Assembly (NCBI RefSeq): GCF_035083965.1
Contig: NC_089724.1
Location: 12,828,910 to 12,892,909, forward strand
Direction of reading: 5' to 3'
DNA length: 64,000 bases
DNA from: Branchiostoma lanceolatum
Taxonomy: Eukaryota > Chordata > Leptocardii > Amphioxiformes > Branchiostomatidae
Made by a program: the position numbers and the translations under genes. Below, piece after piece: positions 52,910 to 63,939 of this stretch; the stretch's first letter is position 1; each line of letters opens with the position of its first letter. A model generated the notes under the pieces. That model was not told the DNA's origin. It saw only the letters and a program-made list of their open reading frames with translations, and searched no databases.

Positions 52910-55900
52910 GCGCGCGGGCGCGCGCACGCGCACGCACACACACACACGCGCGCACACGCACATGCACATGCACACGTGCGCACACACGCACACATTTCAC
53001 TGGACACGCGATAAGTTGGTGACCTTGCGGCGACCAAGCGATCTGACAGAGCTCCGACGAATTTTATCGATTGAAAACTTATCTTTTTACGCTTTGTTTG
53101 TTTTGTTGTCTTTTTAGCCACATTTGTACGTTTCCCATGATATTCCCATTATAAAGTCAAAGAAAACAAAAATCCAATTTAGGACGTAACGAAGCCGCCA
53201 ACGTGCCGCGGTTCCAGTGAGATAGGGGCTTTACTCACCCCAAGCGCGGCGGCAGGAGGGTGCTCATAGCGGTGACTGTCCAGGTTCGCGTTCATGTTCC
53301 AGCCGAAGCCGTTCAGATCTCCGGAGTTGTACATGAGGAAAACCGGGAAGAACCGATCACAGTCCATGTCCTTACTCACGTTGTACCAGTAGTGGCGTCC
53401 TGCAAGAGACGAAGCCTTAAAGTAACATATCAAGAAATATCTAGTACATACCGTGTCAGCATGCTGATAGATTTGTGCAGAAAAGTCTTCGTCTTTAAAA
53501 CAGAGAGCCCTCTACTGCATGATCTGACAGAGACGTTAATGAGGATAACGGGCGTTGGTTTGCCACATGATAAAGGTTTGGGACTCAATGAGCACATCTA
53601 GACGAACTGATGCTGCTCGTACGAGTTCAAAGAAAGACAATGTTTACTATCACACTGAATAGAAGCAGGAGACATATACATGTATAATCACATACTCTAA
53701 TGAGTCTTCAAGTTTAAGTCGCTGCTGGAGGCCAGAAAGTTATTGAATGTGACTGATATTTGCCTACACAATTCACAATGAGCGCATAAAACCAAATCTG
53801 TACCCATAGTGTAGAAGCAGCCGCCCTTGGTCCACGTCGTGCCCGCGAGATCGGACTCCGACATGGGAATCTTCATGTGACTAGCTGGGGTCGTGCCGTT
53901 CTGGATGTACAGGTCTGTACCGGTCCCGTGTTGGTCGAACTCTTCCTCCGTACGACCAGTGGTGCAGATGGTCGCTGAAGAACAGGTGGAGTTGAAGAGG
54001 AGGTTAAGGCTGAGTTTACACGCGCATTTACAAGTATGTGCTCCGAGTGTACTTTGAAATGCGTGTGTAAACTGGACCGTGGAAACGAAGAAATCATGCA
54101 TAATGATGCTGAATTGTTATCAATAGGCTTCAAACAACTATTGTACACATTTAGCATGCAACGCACACAGTCTGGCGATGCTCACAGGACTACTAGTAGT
54201 TGACTCCCGGTTAATGTTTTGATCGTAAGAATTCGATGAGTGTTCTGCAAACCACCCTTTTGAACGATTTTTCAAAACGTAACTTTTGTAGAGATTTTCA
54301 TTCCAACAATCATACTATTTTACGGCTTATAGACCGGTTGTACAAAAAGCATTTCTGTTGCATGGGACTAGTTTTTCAAAGCTACCCGTAATGCTCCCAG
54401 ATCTATAATTGAAAGGCCATTCGCTTACAAAGTGTCTGGATACAAAACGAACATTATTGTGAGTGATAGTAGAGTTGCCGTGCGATGCAGCTGGTATTTC
54501 TGAAACAACGGTTTCGCAGCTGGATTCTATAGTACTATGATGGTAACCAAATCGAATCGTATAGGACTGGTTCTTGTATCCATATGCTAAGTTTGCACTC
54601 TACATGTGTCTTTTGTGAAAAACTTGACAAACATGGCGTTGAACCAATAACCAAGTATCGGAAGTCTGACGTCATGAGAACACGTGACTTACCTGGATCA
54701 ACGAAATATGCCGTGATGACATACATGTCGTCGTCATCATTCCACAGAGCCTGGATGTAGCTGGAGGGCGTGCCGGCGGGCACCTTGTCCTTTTTGGCCT
54801 GACGAAAAAGAAGAAAAAAAACAACATTACCGAACCCATATTACATGTGGCCGAAACCGCTGCACAACAATCTTCTTTCGCCACTGAGTTACGCTAAGAT
54901 CTACTGCAGTACTGATGGCGCTTGAAACATGTTAGCCCTTTATAGAATATGCTTCTTCAAGTTCCGTAGGACGAAGCGAGGAACACCTTGTTCTATGACT
55001 AACAGCGTGCTCATAGTAAGGGGGGCTCAAGATACAAATTTGGCTGCACAATGACTGTTAGCCGTCTTTACACGTCGGTGCAGTTACTATTACTCACTCC
55101 CATCTGGATACCGGCGATGTAGCCGTTCTTATCGAAGAGCAGCATGACAGCGGGGTCGTTGCCCTTTATGAAACGATGACCGTTGTAGAAGGCTCCTGGA
55201 AATAACGAGAGAAAAAAAATCTCGTCCGTACTTTCAGCTGGTATTCATATGCCCTTTATCCACTTTCGTCCATTATTTATTCGATTACTGATTCATTCAT
55301 TCACTCACCGCCTGTGTCGACTCAGATTTCTGCTATTCGTTGTTTTTCACTTGTAGTTAGACAATGTGTGCTGACTGCTAAAGTCTAACATCTACGAACT
55401 TCTATTGGGTGCTTATGCCAGTGAAGAGAATGGTAATGAGGGAGGGTTATTTACCGTTGCACTCGTTACCGCTGTTGAACGCCGTCCAGTCTGCCGCCTT
55501 GGCGTCGCTTTCTTTGCGCGGGACGGACTGGAAGTACTGGGAGTTGAACGGGTTCGCTCCCCACGTCACTGGGGAAGAGAATGGAGGTGGGGTCAGAGTT
55601 GGAGTAAATGGTTGACGTTGTGCACGTTTCATGTGTTGTGTCAGACATTCCTTTTCTCCCGATTTACAATTAAGTTATCATTATCATTATATCCAATCGA
55701 TTGGATGAACAACATACAGGTAACAATGACTGGGCCTGACACGATGTGAATTCCAAATCCTGCCGAGTCACTGGCTCTCATTGGTAAACCAAAAGTGATT
55801 ATGTACAGTGTACGACTAAAGGAAGGTTTCGAGCTTACTCTAGATATCCTTAGGCCATAAACATGACTTACGCCGGTGTGTTGACTAATAAAACAGTGCT

Positions 55901-56750
55901 TACCTTTGAGATCACTCCAGTCCGCATCTGAAGATAAAGAACACACATTCTCATATCGTTTAGATATCAGCAGGTATGCCGCCATGTCAGTCGTTTAAAG
56001 AAGGACAAATCATGTTTACATGACCCAACACCGCCATAATAATTTATTTTCCAATGAAATTGAATAAACGTACGAGCAGATCTGATTATTCATCACATCT
56101 ATTCGGTTCAGAAAAGTGATTTTGTCCTGAAATTAAACGCGATAAATGAAGAAAAAGTGGTGAGTGTAGTATCTTGATGGTTATATAATTTTTTACCCGA
56201 TGAAAAGAAGGATATTCAAGTATTCTACTTTTGGTGAAAAATGTAACAACATCCCTTTATCACATTGATTCACCAGAAAAAATTAACAAAGTCCTCTTTT
56301 GGTGAAAAATGTGATAACAGCAACGTTGTGATGAAGGTGGTGTTATCACATTTTTTCACAGAAGAAGGTAGTTCTTGCGGGTGAAACAATGCAAAAAAGT
56401 TTCTACCTTTCGCCATCACATGTTAATGTAGTTATCAAGCTTTTCCAAGACAACACTTTTTTAAATGAAAAATAGCCATAACTAGCCATAATTAGCCAAC
56501 TCTGTACGAGCAGTTCTTACAATACAGTGCGTAGTTTTCACTATCATGATGGCGGTAGCTCGATGCGCACTGACAAAGTAGTAAGATTATCTAATTCATC
56601 ACCGGAATACTTTGTAGACTATACCATTTGTTAGCAACCTGAATAACACATAAATCATCAGCATAAGCAGCAGGGCACCTTCTTACCGTTGTAAAGAAAA
56701 CCCTCCGCCGCCACAACGCCGGCGAGCACCAGCAGCACCAACGCGTTCAT
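52635..56750 (-). CDS. Family gene D: secreted six-cysteine protein of unknown function
   Basis: Eight exons: 56750-56687, 55927-55904, 55568-55455, 55195-55098, 54798-54693, 53974-53804, 53399-53239, 52739-52635. They join in frame to 280 residues. The signal peptide is MNALVLLVLAGVVAAEG, followed at once by the family core (no Trp-rich segment). Motifs are DADWSDLK, VTWGANPFNSQYFQSVPRKE, DPAVMLLFDKNGYIAGIQMG, GTGTDLYIQNG, GGCFYTMG, HYWYNVSKDMDCDRFFPVFL, RYEHPPAAALG and the C-terminal LNFC. It has the same phases as A-C. The exon 7 donor is followed after only six intron bases by a MITE. D and E are closer to each other than to A-C. Confidence 0.87.
52836..52994. repeat. Compound (CT)n-(CA)n-(CG/CA)n tract
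   Basis: About 48 bp of CT/TC, then CA, then an irregular mix of CG and CA up to the MITE at 52995. From about 52884 it is almost strictly alternating purine/pyrimidine for about 110 bp. It lies in intron 7 of gene D. Confidence 0.95.
52995..53232. mobile_element. MITE family 1, copy 3, abutting a 5' splice site
   Basis: Ends TTTCACTGGACACGCG and CCAGTGAGATAGGGGCTTT. The interior shares TTTTGTTGTCTTTTTAGCCA and CCCATTATAAAGTCAA with copies 1 and 2. It is the most diverged copy. Its right end lies six bases from gene D exon 7, so the donor GTGAGT was kept but the rest of the intron start is transposon sequence. Confidence 0.8.
56301..56359. repeat. Short inverted repeat in intron 1 of gene D
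   Basis: GGTGAAAAATGTGATAACA (56301-56319) and its complement with one extra A (56341-56359) form a hairpin. A similar TTTTGGTGAAAAATGT copy lies near 56230. Probably the remains of a small element. Confidence 0.6.
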
Positions 56751-58726
56751 GTTTCCACTCAGTAGCGTCGGGAGAAAAAAAAGGGAAAGGCCTCGAGTAG
56801 TCTTCCCCAGGAGAGTGAAAGCTGGTCGAGTTCACACTGGTATTCATTCTGGGGGAGATCCGTTTGTGATGGCGGGTCATCAGATACACACGAATACCAA
56901 AGGTGTATAATGGCACCTCCCTTTCCCGTCCTAAAAGTCCTTGCCGCCATCGTAGAAAAAGGTTTTTTCGTCAATTTGCGCTTGGACAGTTAAATAATCA
57001 GTTTGTGTTTAGGTTTGACACATGCAATTTTAAAATTTCTGAACTCAAAGAAAAACTGTAAAGCAAGCTAGCATGAAAATATTTAAAATGCTTTCACAGC
57101 TTTGAATGAATAAAGTCTGTTGTATGTGGTTGGTAAATACTAGTGTGGTAGAATAGAGTAAACAGATTAGTTATCTTTTTGATGGATTCCGGCCTCCTAA
57201 TTAGTATTTACCCCCATCGGAATGAGCGGTGCGCTTATCAGTCCGTAGATGTGCAGCAAACAGCGATCGCTTTGTAGATGTCGACATCCGGAGCGTAAGG
57301 GGGGAACCCGGAGGCTCAGTATTAGCAATATTAATGTTTGAATATACGTTTGAAGATGCCCGGTATAACGGTACTTTTTATCAGCCCGTATACGTCATTC
57401 TCGGGTTAAACAACTGACGCCTAATTTATTTACCCACGAGTTCATCCAGATGAAAATTCCCATAAAAATTTGACCCAGATAACCCTCTGATGTGACATGT
57501 TTCATTGTTACATAATCAGCCTTTGTGAAATGGTTGAAGGTCACTACAATATGTAGTTAGATGCATAAAAGCAGTAGTCAGGTCAGTCCCGGCATGGGCC
57601 AGGATCATCTTCAGTTATGTACCATTCTGATGTCAGGTATCACAAATTCCATACCATATACTGGTATTGAAACGTTTGGTGTTTTATAAAACTACTCAGA
57701 AATTCATGGAATTAGAGTGTGGCCGCTAAGGAAAGTATGGTGGTGGACAAATTTGTATGCATTAGCGTCTTGCAAAGTGTATTGATATGACAATATGGCG
57801 AACAGTTCTAAGGCGTCCGGTTCATGTCAATTTCAAAAAGATTCATAGCGCGCGTTCTCTTCGAGAAATTTATGGCAGAAAGCTGAGTGCAGCGTCCTAG
57901 ATCTGTTAGAAAATCGTACAGCCGGTAGAAAAGATCCTCGATACTCTACCCTGAGTTTCTAGCCCCCGGTTGATCAAGTCATAGTCTAAATTTCACCTCC
58001 AAAAACCAGATCACAACGTTCCCTAGTGGATCCACGCCTTCAGTTCTATCTGTTTGTTCGTCTTTATTGCGACGGCCAATATTCCAACGGTAACCTTTGG
58101 ATGTTTTAGCTGCGAATCTTTACACGGCGTTCATGTGTATACCTTCCTTCATTACGTTTTTTGCATGTTACTTAACATCCCTATCTATTCATCGTTCTCG
58201 TGACAAAAAAAATCAAGGGCAAAGTTTCATTGGCATGTCTTTATTTGTTTCTGAAGCAACACATGAACAATGCATGTCATAACATACTGACGTTCAAACA
58301 TCTTTTCATCAAAGTCGTTCCAACACTATTAGATACATGTATATCTTTGTCAGAAAGGTAAGGCGACAGTTAATGTTGTCCAAGGGGATGTTTTGTGATT
58401 TTTAGATTGGGGTGTCGATTTTACAGCACTATCAATCAGGCATAGTGAGGGAAAAAAGCCACGTCCTCCTGTTGTGGTCTTTCTCCACACAACCCAAGTT
58501 GAAGAGGTGTAGATACATGTATAAGGCACATGCACAGAAAGGAAACGATAGCCGTCTCTTCCCACTCCTGCTTGAACGATTACGCTGAAGTATTCTTTAG
58601 GGCGAGCATTGTTTTATGGCATATTACAACTAACGGGAGTTATGTTTGTGTGCTACCCAGGTAGATGTGTTGCAGACGTGATCCGGGTCCAGGACATCAG
58701 ATGTCTCCTGTGACGTTTGATGTCGT
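56751..58726. other. Intergenic region between genes D and E
   Basis: No exon supported. A minus-strand AATAAA at 58240-58245 is about 480 nt downstream of the gene E stop and is its likely poly(A) signal. A TTATACACC-like sequence near 56905 may serve gene D. Confidence 0.45.
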
Positions 58727-61700
58727 CTAACAGAAGTTGAAGGTGGGCGAATCATCCAGGTAGATATGCATCGTGGACAGGCCACTCCGAATGTGCTGGT
58801 CGAAACAAACTGGCTTCTCCTCGAAGAACATCTACAGCAGGAGATACAAACAATCCGTTAAAGATAGGGGAAAAACTACTGCCTACTATAGGTAAATTGT
58901 GATAATGGCATCACGGACTGAAAGCCAGGGTTGTAGGAGATGTATTGTCAGTTTACCGCTAGGAGCACACTTCCTTTTACTCTAGGTTTACATCTAGGTC
59001 GCAGATGTGGCAGATCGAAGTTAGTTAAAGTTAAAGTCCTCCCCGCGCCATGACGATGCATAATTAAGGCGGCGCCCATCTCCGTTTCGGCAGCCCTGGG
59101 CCACACAACTTTGTGCAAGTCACTACAGCAGGGGGCTAGTCTACTGGTAGTGATGTGTGTTTACTTCCATACTCTTTCCCAAATGCTGAGTGATAAGCAG
59201 AGAAAGCAGTATGTACCATTTTTAGAGTCTTTGGTTTGACCCGGCCGGGGTTCGAACTCACTACCTACCGTAGGCGAACACTCTACCCACTAGGCCATTG
59301 CACCGGTACAATGGACGTGACAGATCGAAGTAGGGTATCATAAACCACTCACGGCCAGTGCGTCTGCTGGTGGGTGCTCGTAGCGGGGGCTGTTCAGGTC
59401 GGCGTTGATGTTCCAGCCGAAGCCGTTCAGCCTGCCGGAGTTGTACAGCAGGAACACCGGGAAGAACTCGTCACAGTCCATGTTGGCGGATGTGTCGTAC
59501 CAGTAGTGCTGGCCTACGGGGAAAAAACAGACTTTACAACTTTTCGTGCACAAGACAGACATACTTTTCCGATTGTTGCCAAACAGCTTAAATGCGTAAT
59601 GTTAGAATGGTCATTAGTAAACTGTAGACAGAAATGACGGTTTCAAACTGGGTCGACCGGCAGGTGTTAGACATTCTAATTGCTTTGTTATTGACCTTTA
59701 GATCCCCCTCCAACACACTTACAACGTTAAGGATTTGGTGAACTTTTTGTCAGTCTGTTCCCAGATCTCTAATGAAATATCTCAGCGTACCCATGGTGTA
59801 GAAGCAGCCGCCCTTGGTCCAGGCAGTCGCGGCGATATCAGTCTCATCCCTGGGGATCTCCTGGTAGTCGGTCTCTGGGTTGGGGCCGGTCTGCAGGTAC
59901 AGGCCCACACCGGTACCCTCCAGGGTGAAGAGTGCGTCAGAACGGCCGGTGCAGACAGTCGCTGTCGTAAGGGAAAACGCGTGGAGTTGAAAACTAATTG
60001 AAAGATTTGAAATAGTACAGACGGACACAATGCGTAAGAACGGCCGGTACAGACAGATGCTGTCGTAAGATAATCGCATGAAAGCTACAAGATTAAGATT
60101 AATTAAACATTACAAATTGACAAGGCGGAAAACAACCATAGGGTGCATTCTCTCTATGGGCCATTTAAACCAATGCCGTCTTTTCATTTTCAAGCCATTT
60201 GAAAGCGACATTAGAATATGCGTGACCAACCTGGGTCTATGAAGTAGGCAGTGATGACCAGCATGTCACCGTCGAAGTTCCACATGTTCCTGATTTGGGG
60301 AGAGGGGACGTTGGCAGGGAGTTCGGCTGTGCGGGCCTGGGGAAAGTTACACGAAAAAGAAATATATTTTCTTTAGGGATTGATATCTAAAGGAAACAGG
60401 TTTACATATCAAATTCCAGATTAAGGAGTTTTGAGAAGTGATCTTAGATGACAATGTCTAAATGACTGAGTAGGACAAAACTGCATGGCACAATCTGTGG
60501 AGTGAAAATATATTGAAAGAAGCTCTAGTGATGTTTAGGCCGAAGTCGCCTGTTTTGACGACTGGCAGTTTCTAGCAATGTTGGAGAAATTTCCGTAGAC
60601 TCACCCCCATCTGGATACCAGCGATGTAGCCGTTATGGTCGAACAGCAGCATGACCGCGGGGTCGTTGTCCCGGATGTAGCGGGACCCGCGGTAGAACTC
60701 GCCTGAAAATCAAATGCGATAGCATATGAGGTGAGGTGCAAAAATATGCAAAACACAGTTTCCTGCACAATGTTGTGATGTACATGTATTCCTCTCCAAG
60801 GCAGATTTTCGTGGGGAAGATTGACGGCTCTTCCAACTACCTGTTTGGTGAGTAGTAATATATGACAATTATAGAAAATTATAAAGTTGCCAATTATTTC
60901 TAATCAGTTCTTACTCACCATCACAACTGGATCCGCGGCTGAAGTCGACCCACCCCGCATCCCGGGCGGCCTGCTCCGTACGGGGGAGGGAGTCGAACAC
61001 GGTCGAGCTGAACAACTGGTTTATGCCCCACGTCACTGACAAGGGAAAACCATGGTGTCATTCCTACAACATCAATATCCAGGTGCTATACAAGGAGGCG
61101 AGGATGGGCAAACCGTTAACGACATCGTGGTGTGACTAAAGCTTGAGAACTGATGTGTGCACCAGAGTGTGAGAAAGAACAAGACTCAAGAGGGCAAAGG
61201 GTGGTCGGTGTCTGCAGAATATATTACAGGTATCCTCAGGGGTGACCGTAAGTTACTAACATACTACCATCAGATTCTTTATTAGGTTGAGTCTATCTAT
61301 CTAAACCGAATGAAAGTTCATAAAGTTACCTTTGAGGTCGTTCCACTCAGCGTCTGTAGGGAAACAGGAAAATGTTGAGGCGGTTAGAAGTCAGATAGAA
61401 TTTGAAACATATTGTCTTTGTCTGAAGGATGAAAAATTAAACATCTGGCCCCTAGAATGTTTAAGAATATATCTCCGACTAAAGGACTGGGTCAGGAAGG
61501 ATCGCATGAAAATTTGGGAGTGGCTTCAGTGAAAATAGAAAAAAGGTTTGGAAGATTAATTGCACACAATTACATTAACATTTACGACGCTGTGCAACGT
61601 TATAGAAATACTTTTTCATTCTTGTCAGTCAAACAGGTACAACAGACATACAGTCAAACAGGTACAACAGACATACAGTCAAACAGGTACAACAGACATA

Positions 61701-63108
61701 CAGTCAAACAGGTACAACAGACATACAGTCAAACAGGTACGACAGACATGCAGTCAAACAGATACAACAGATATACAGTTGCAGTAACAGATATGCAGTA
61801 AACAAGGGAAAACAGATATACAGTCAAACAGGGACAACAGGTATGTAGTCCAACAGGGACAACAGACATACAGTCAAACAGTATCAAGATTAATCTATTG
61901 ATGATTTTCTTAACGTTGGGTAACATAAATTCGTGGGGTACTTAAATTCGGGATTTTTCGAGAACGGGGTATTTAGGGATATGTGCTAGATGCAACATCA
62001 GTAATACCGCTAGAAATGCAAACTTGACAGACTAACGTATTCAGAACACTGTCTGAAAAGCTTCGATAAGCATGCATTAGAAGGCGACGAGGACAAAAAC
62101 TCTCCGTCCCTTATTGGAACAGTCTGAGGGCTTCGTGGGAGAATCACACTACATCGTTGTCGGCTGGTTTATAAGACAAATGTCACATCCGCTTCCTGCT
62201 AAACACAATCATTTATAAGACAACTTATTTTCTTAAAATTGCTGACCTGCAATTGGACTCTAAGTGTGATCAATCATCAAAATCCCTCTTTGTTGATACA
62301 ACCTACGGCACGTGTATTTTCCCGCCGCCATATCATTACCCAGAATCCTGTTGTCAAGCAGACGACAAAGGTTTGTGAGGAACACTTTTTTGTCTAAATG
62401 TTGCGTGTGATTGTGGACTGAGGACGATATCTTCCTCAAAATTTGCTCCTAACACAACAAGGAATACATGGGCATAGTAGTATTATCAATGCTACGGCAT
62501 CCGGCTAACTTTCCATGAATAATGTACACGTTGCCATGACGGTGGATGTCGACTTTGACGTTCTATAGCTACCGACTCAACACACGGGTTGTTCCCGTAG
62601 GCCTGATGTTTGCGGTACGGCCGTTTTTTCGTGTATTTTTTTTACTTGGACACGTCTATATCCATAGCACTCTCCTCAAGCCAAGGATGGAACGAATAGC
62701 TGCTGTATGAAATGTAATTAGCGGTAAGATATTCAAGACGAATCTTCTCTCCCGAATTAATGTTCACCCCTGTCCGACAGCACCGTCATTGTGCGTGCGG
62801 CGGACGGTAGTTTCAAGTTGAAATATTCTGGTGTCAGCACGACTAGAGACAAAATCTACCATATATATGATTAGTGCAAAGATAGTACATGATACTGCCA
62901 GAATAATAGAAAAAAAGGATGGTTTATTGTTCTGCTAGATTGATTTCAGTCAACCATTATCGGAAAAATCCCGAATTTATGTTACCCAACGTTACATACT
63001 ATCAAGAACAGAAAAAGAGACAGAGCAGGACAAAATCATACCATCACTGAAGAGCCAACCCTCCACACAAACAAGGCCGAGAAGCGCCAATGCAACCACA
63101 GACTTCAT
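58727..63108 (-). CDS. Family gene E: secreted six-cysteine protein of unknown function
   Basis: Eight exons: 63108-63042, 61353-61330, 61035-60919, 60702-60605, 60336-60231, 59961-59791, 59513-59353, 58831-58727. They join in frame to 282 residues. The signal peptide is MKSVVALALLGLVCVEG, then WLFSDG. Motifs are DAEWNDLK, VTWGINQLFSSTVFDSLPRT, DPAVMLLFDHNGYIAGIQMG, GTGVGLYLQTGPNPE, GGCFYTMG, HYWYDTSANMDCDEFFPVFL, RYEHPPADALA, GLSTMHIYLDD and the C-terminal FNFC. The exon 5 donor is G|GTTGGT, weaker than in the paralogues. Intron 7 carries a SINE, intron 2 a short micro-minisatellite, and intron 5 a partial copy of the exon 6 start. E is divergent from F, whose first exon is of identical length. 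Confidence 0.88.
59021..59320 (-). mobile_element. tRNA-derived SINE with target-site duplication
   Basis: Read on the minus strand, the element starts with a tRNA-like head: an A-box region TGGCCTAGTGGGTAGAG and a B box GTTCGAACCCC. It then has a body of about 200 bp ending in a TTTAACTTTAACTAAC tail. CAGATCGAAG(T) flanks it at 59011-59021 and 59321-59331, with weaker similarity extending a few bases further out. It lies in intron 7 of gene E, in the same orientation as the gene. It is not a functional tRNA gene: no complete cloverleaf is seen. Confidence 0.85.
60037..60069 (-). repeat. Partial duplication of the exon 6 acceptor region of gene E
   Basis: About 32 bp that match 59939-59971 with three mismatches. 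They reproduce the 3' splice site (CGACAG) and the first 20 or so bases of exon 6. The copy is 98 bp upstream in the transcript, so it is a decoy acceptor that would shift the frame if used. Confidence 0.75.
61626..61880. repeat. 25-bp minisatellite in intron 1 of gene E
   Basis: Units of 25 bp beginning AAACAGGTACAACAGACATA, about five near-perfect copies and then several diverged ones. Open frames across it on both strands are repeat artefacts. Confidence 0.92.
61881..63041. other. Intron 1 of gene E, nothing recognised
   Basis: About 1.1 kb of AT-rich intron between the minisatellite and exon 1. Two segments, CCCGAATTTATGTTACCCAACGTTA (62970-62994) and its approximate complement near 61913-61955, form a loose inverted pair, perhaps the ends of an old insertion of about 1.1 kb. 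Confidence 0.35.
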
Positions 63109-63628
63109 GATGATGTCGGTCTTCTGTCGTCAGTTGGAGAGATCGGGAGCGAAGTGGCGGCAAAACGTCCACTTATCGGTCACGAACAGGTTAAGTACGC
63201 CCCAAGTGTGGTCCGGAAGGACGGTGGTTCGGACCGGTGGTGTAAGGTTACCGGTTGTTTGAATTTGAGATTATGTCATAGGCAAAGTTTCACAGCTGCA
63301 TCTTTCTCACTGTAAAAGACAAGGTATCTGGAGGTTCAATCTGCAAAGTCATGTAGGTAAAGAGGTTAAGAGCGTTGTCACTGAAAAAGGCGAGGTATCT
63401 GGAAGATTAATCTGCAAAGTCATGCAGGTAAAGATGTTAAGAGGTACGTCATTTCTTTGATTAATAAATTGTTGTTTACTCAAATGATATCAAGTGTGCA
63501 AAGAGTGCACTATCGACGTAAACTACGAGGCCAACCTAATATAAATTGGCCGATTTTTTTTTTCATAGGCATCACTTTGTTCTGACTACTTGGAGAAGGT
63601 CGGCACCGAAGTCAACTCTGACAGCATC
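63109..63628. promoter_or_regulatory. Shared divergent promoter region of genes E and F
   Basis: 520 bp separate the start codons of E (minus) and F (plus). TATAAAT at 63540-63546 is well placed for F, about 85 nt upstream of its ATG. A 71-bp direct repeat, two copies at about 63309-63379 and 63380-63450, sits between the two promoters and contains the shared blocks AGGTATCTGGA and CTGCAAAGTCATG. No clear TATA box is seen for E. Confidence 0.55.
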
Positions 63629-63695
63629 ATGAAGGCAGCAGTAGTTTTGGCGCTCTTGAGTCTTGTATCAGTGGAGGGATGGCTTTTTAGTGACG
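63629..63695 (+). CDS. Family gene F, first exon only (runs off the right edge)
   Basis: 67-nt coding exon from ATG to donor GACG|GTACGC, phase 1. It encodes MKAAVVLALLSLVSVEGWLF followed by SD, nearly the same as exon 1 of gene E (same length, same WLFSD end). The remaining exons lie beyond 64000: no acceptor for the 24-nt second exon is seen before the edge. Assignment to the family rests on the signal exon alone. Confidence 0.75.
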
Positions 63696-63776
63696 GTACG
63701 CTTTCATCTATCATTGATGCATGTCTAGAATCATCATCATATTTCCGTGAATAATTTCATCAGGTTGGCGAATGAC

Positions 63777-63939
63777 TGAATAGCAAGGTTCTTTTATTCA
63801 CAACCAAGCACTTCACAAGAGCCGACGTTTCGACGACTGTCAGTCATCTTCATATTGCCCTGATGAAGATGACTGATAGTCGTCGAAACGTCGGCTCTTG
63901 TTCAATGATTGGTTGCAAATAAAAGAACCTTGCTATTCA
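63777..63939. mobile_element. Foldback element in intron 1 of gene F
   Basis: Two arms of about 75 bp, starting TGAATAGCAAGGTTCTTTTA and carrying GAGCCGACGTTTCGACGACT, are near-perfect inverted repeats around a centre of about 10 bp. It is non-coding. No convincing target duplication was found. Confidence 0.8.

Noticed and set aside
59225..59310. tRNA-like sequence considered as a tRNA gene
   Set aside because: The A and B boxes are present, but no intact cloverleaf is seen. It is fused to a SINE body with a target duplication.
61626..61880. Regular repeat array considered as a CRISPR array
   Set aside because: Units are contiguous 25-bp tandem copies without unique spacers, and the genome is eukaryotic.
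61457..61926. Open frames on both strands with repeated QTGTTDIQSN-type peptides
   Set aside because: Products of the 25-bp intronic minisatellite. No splice sites or start context.
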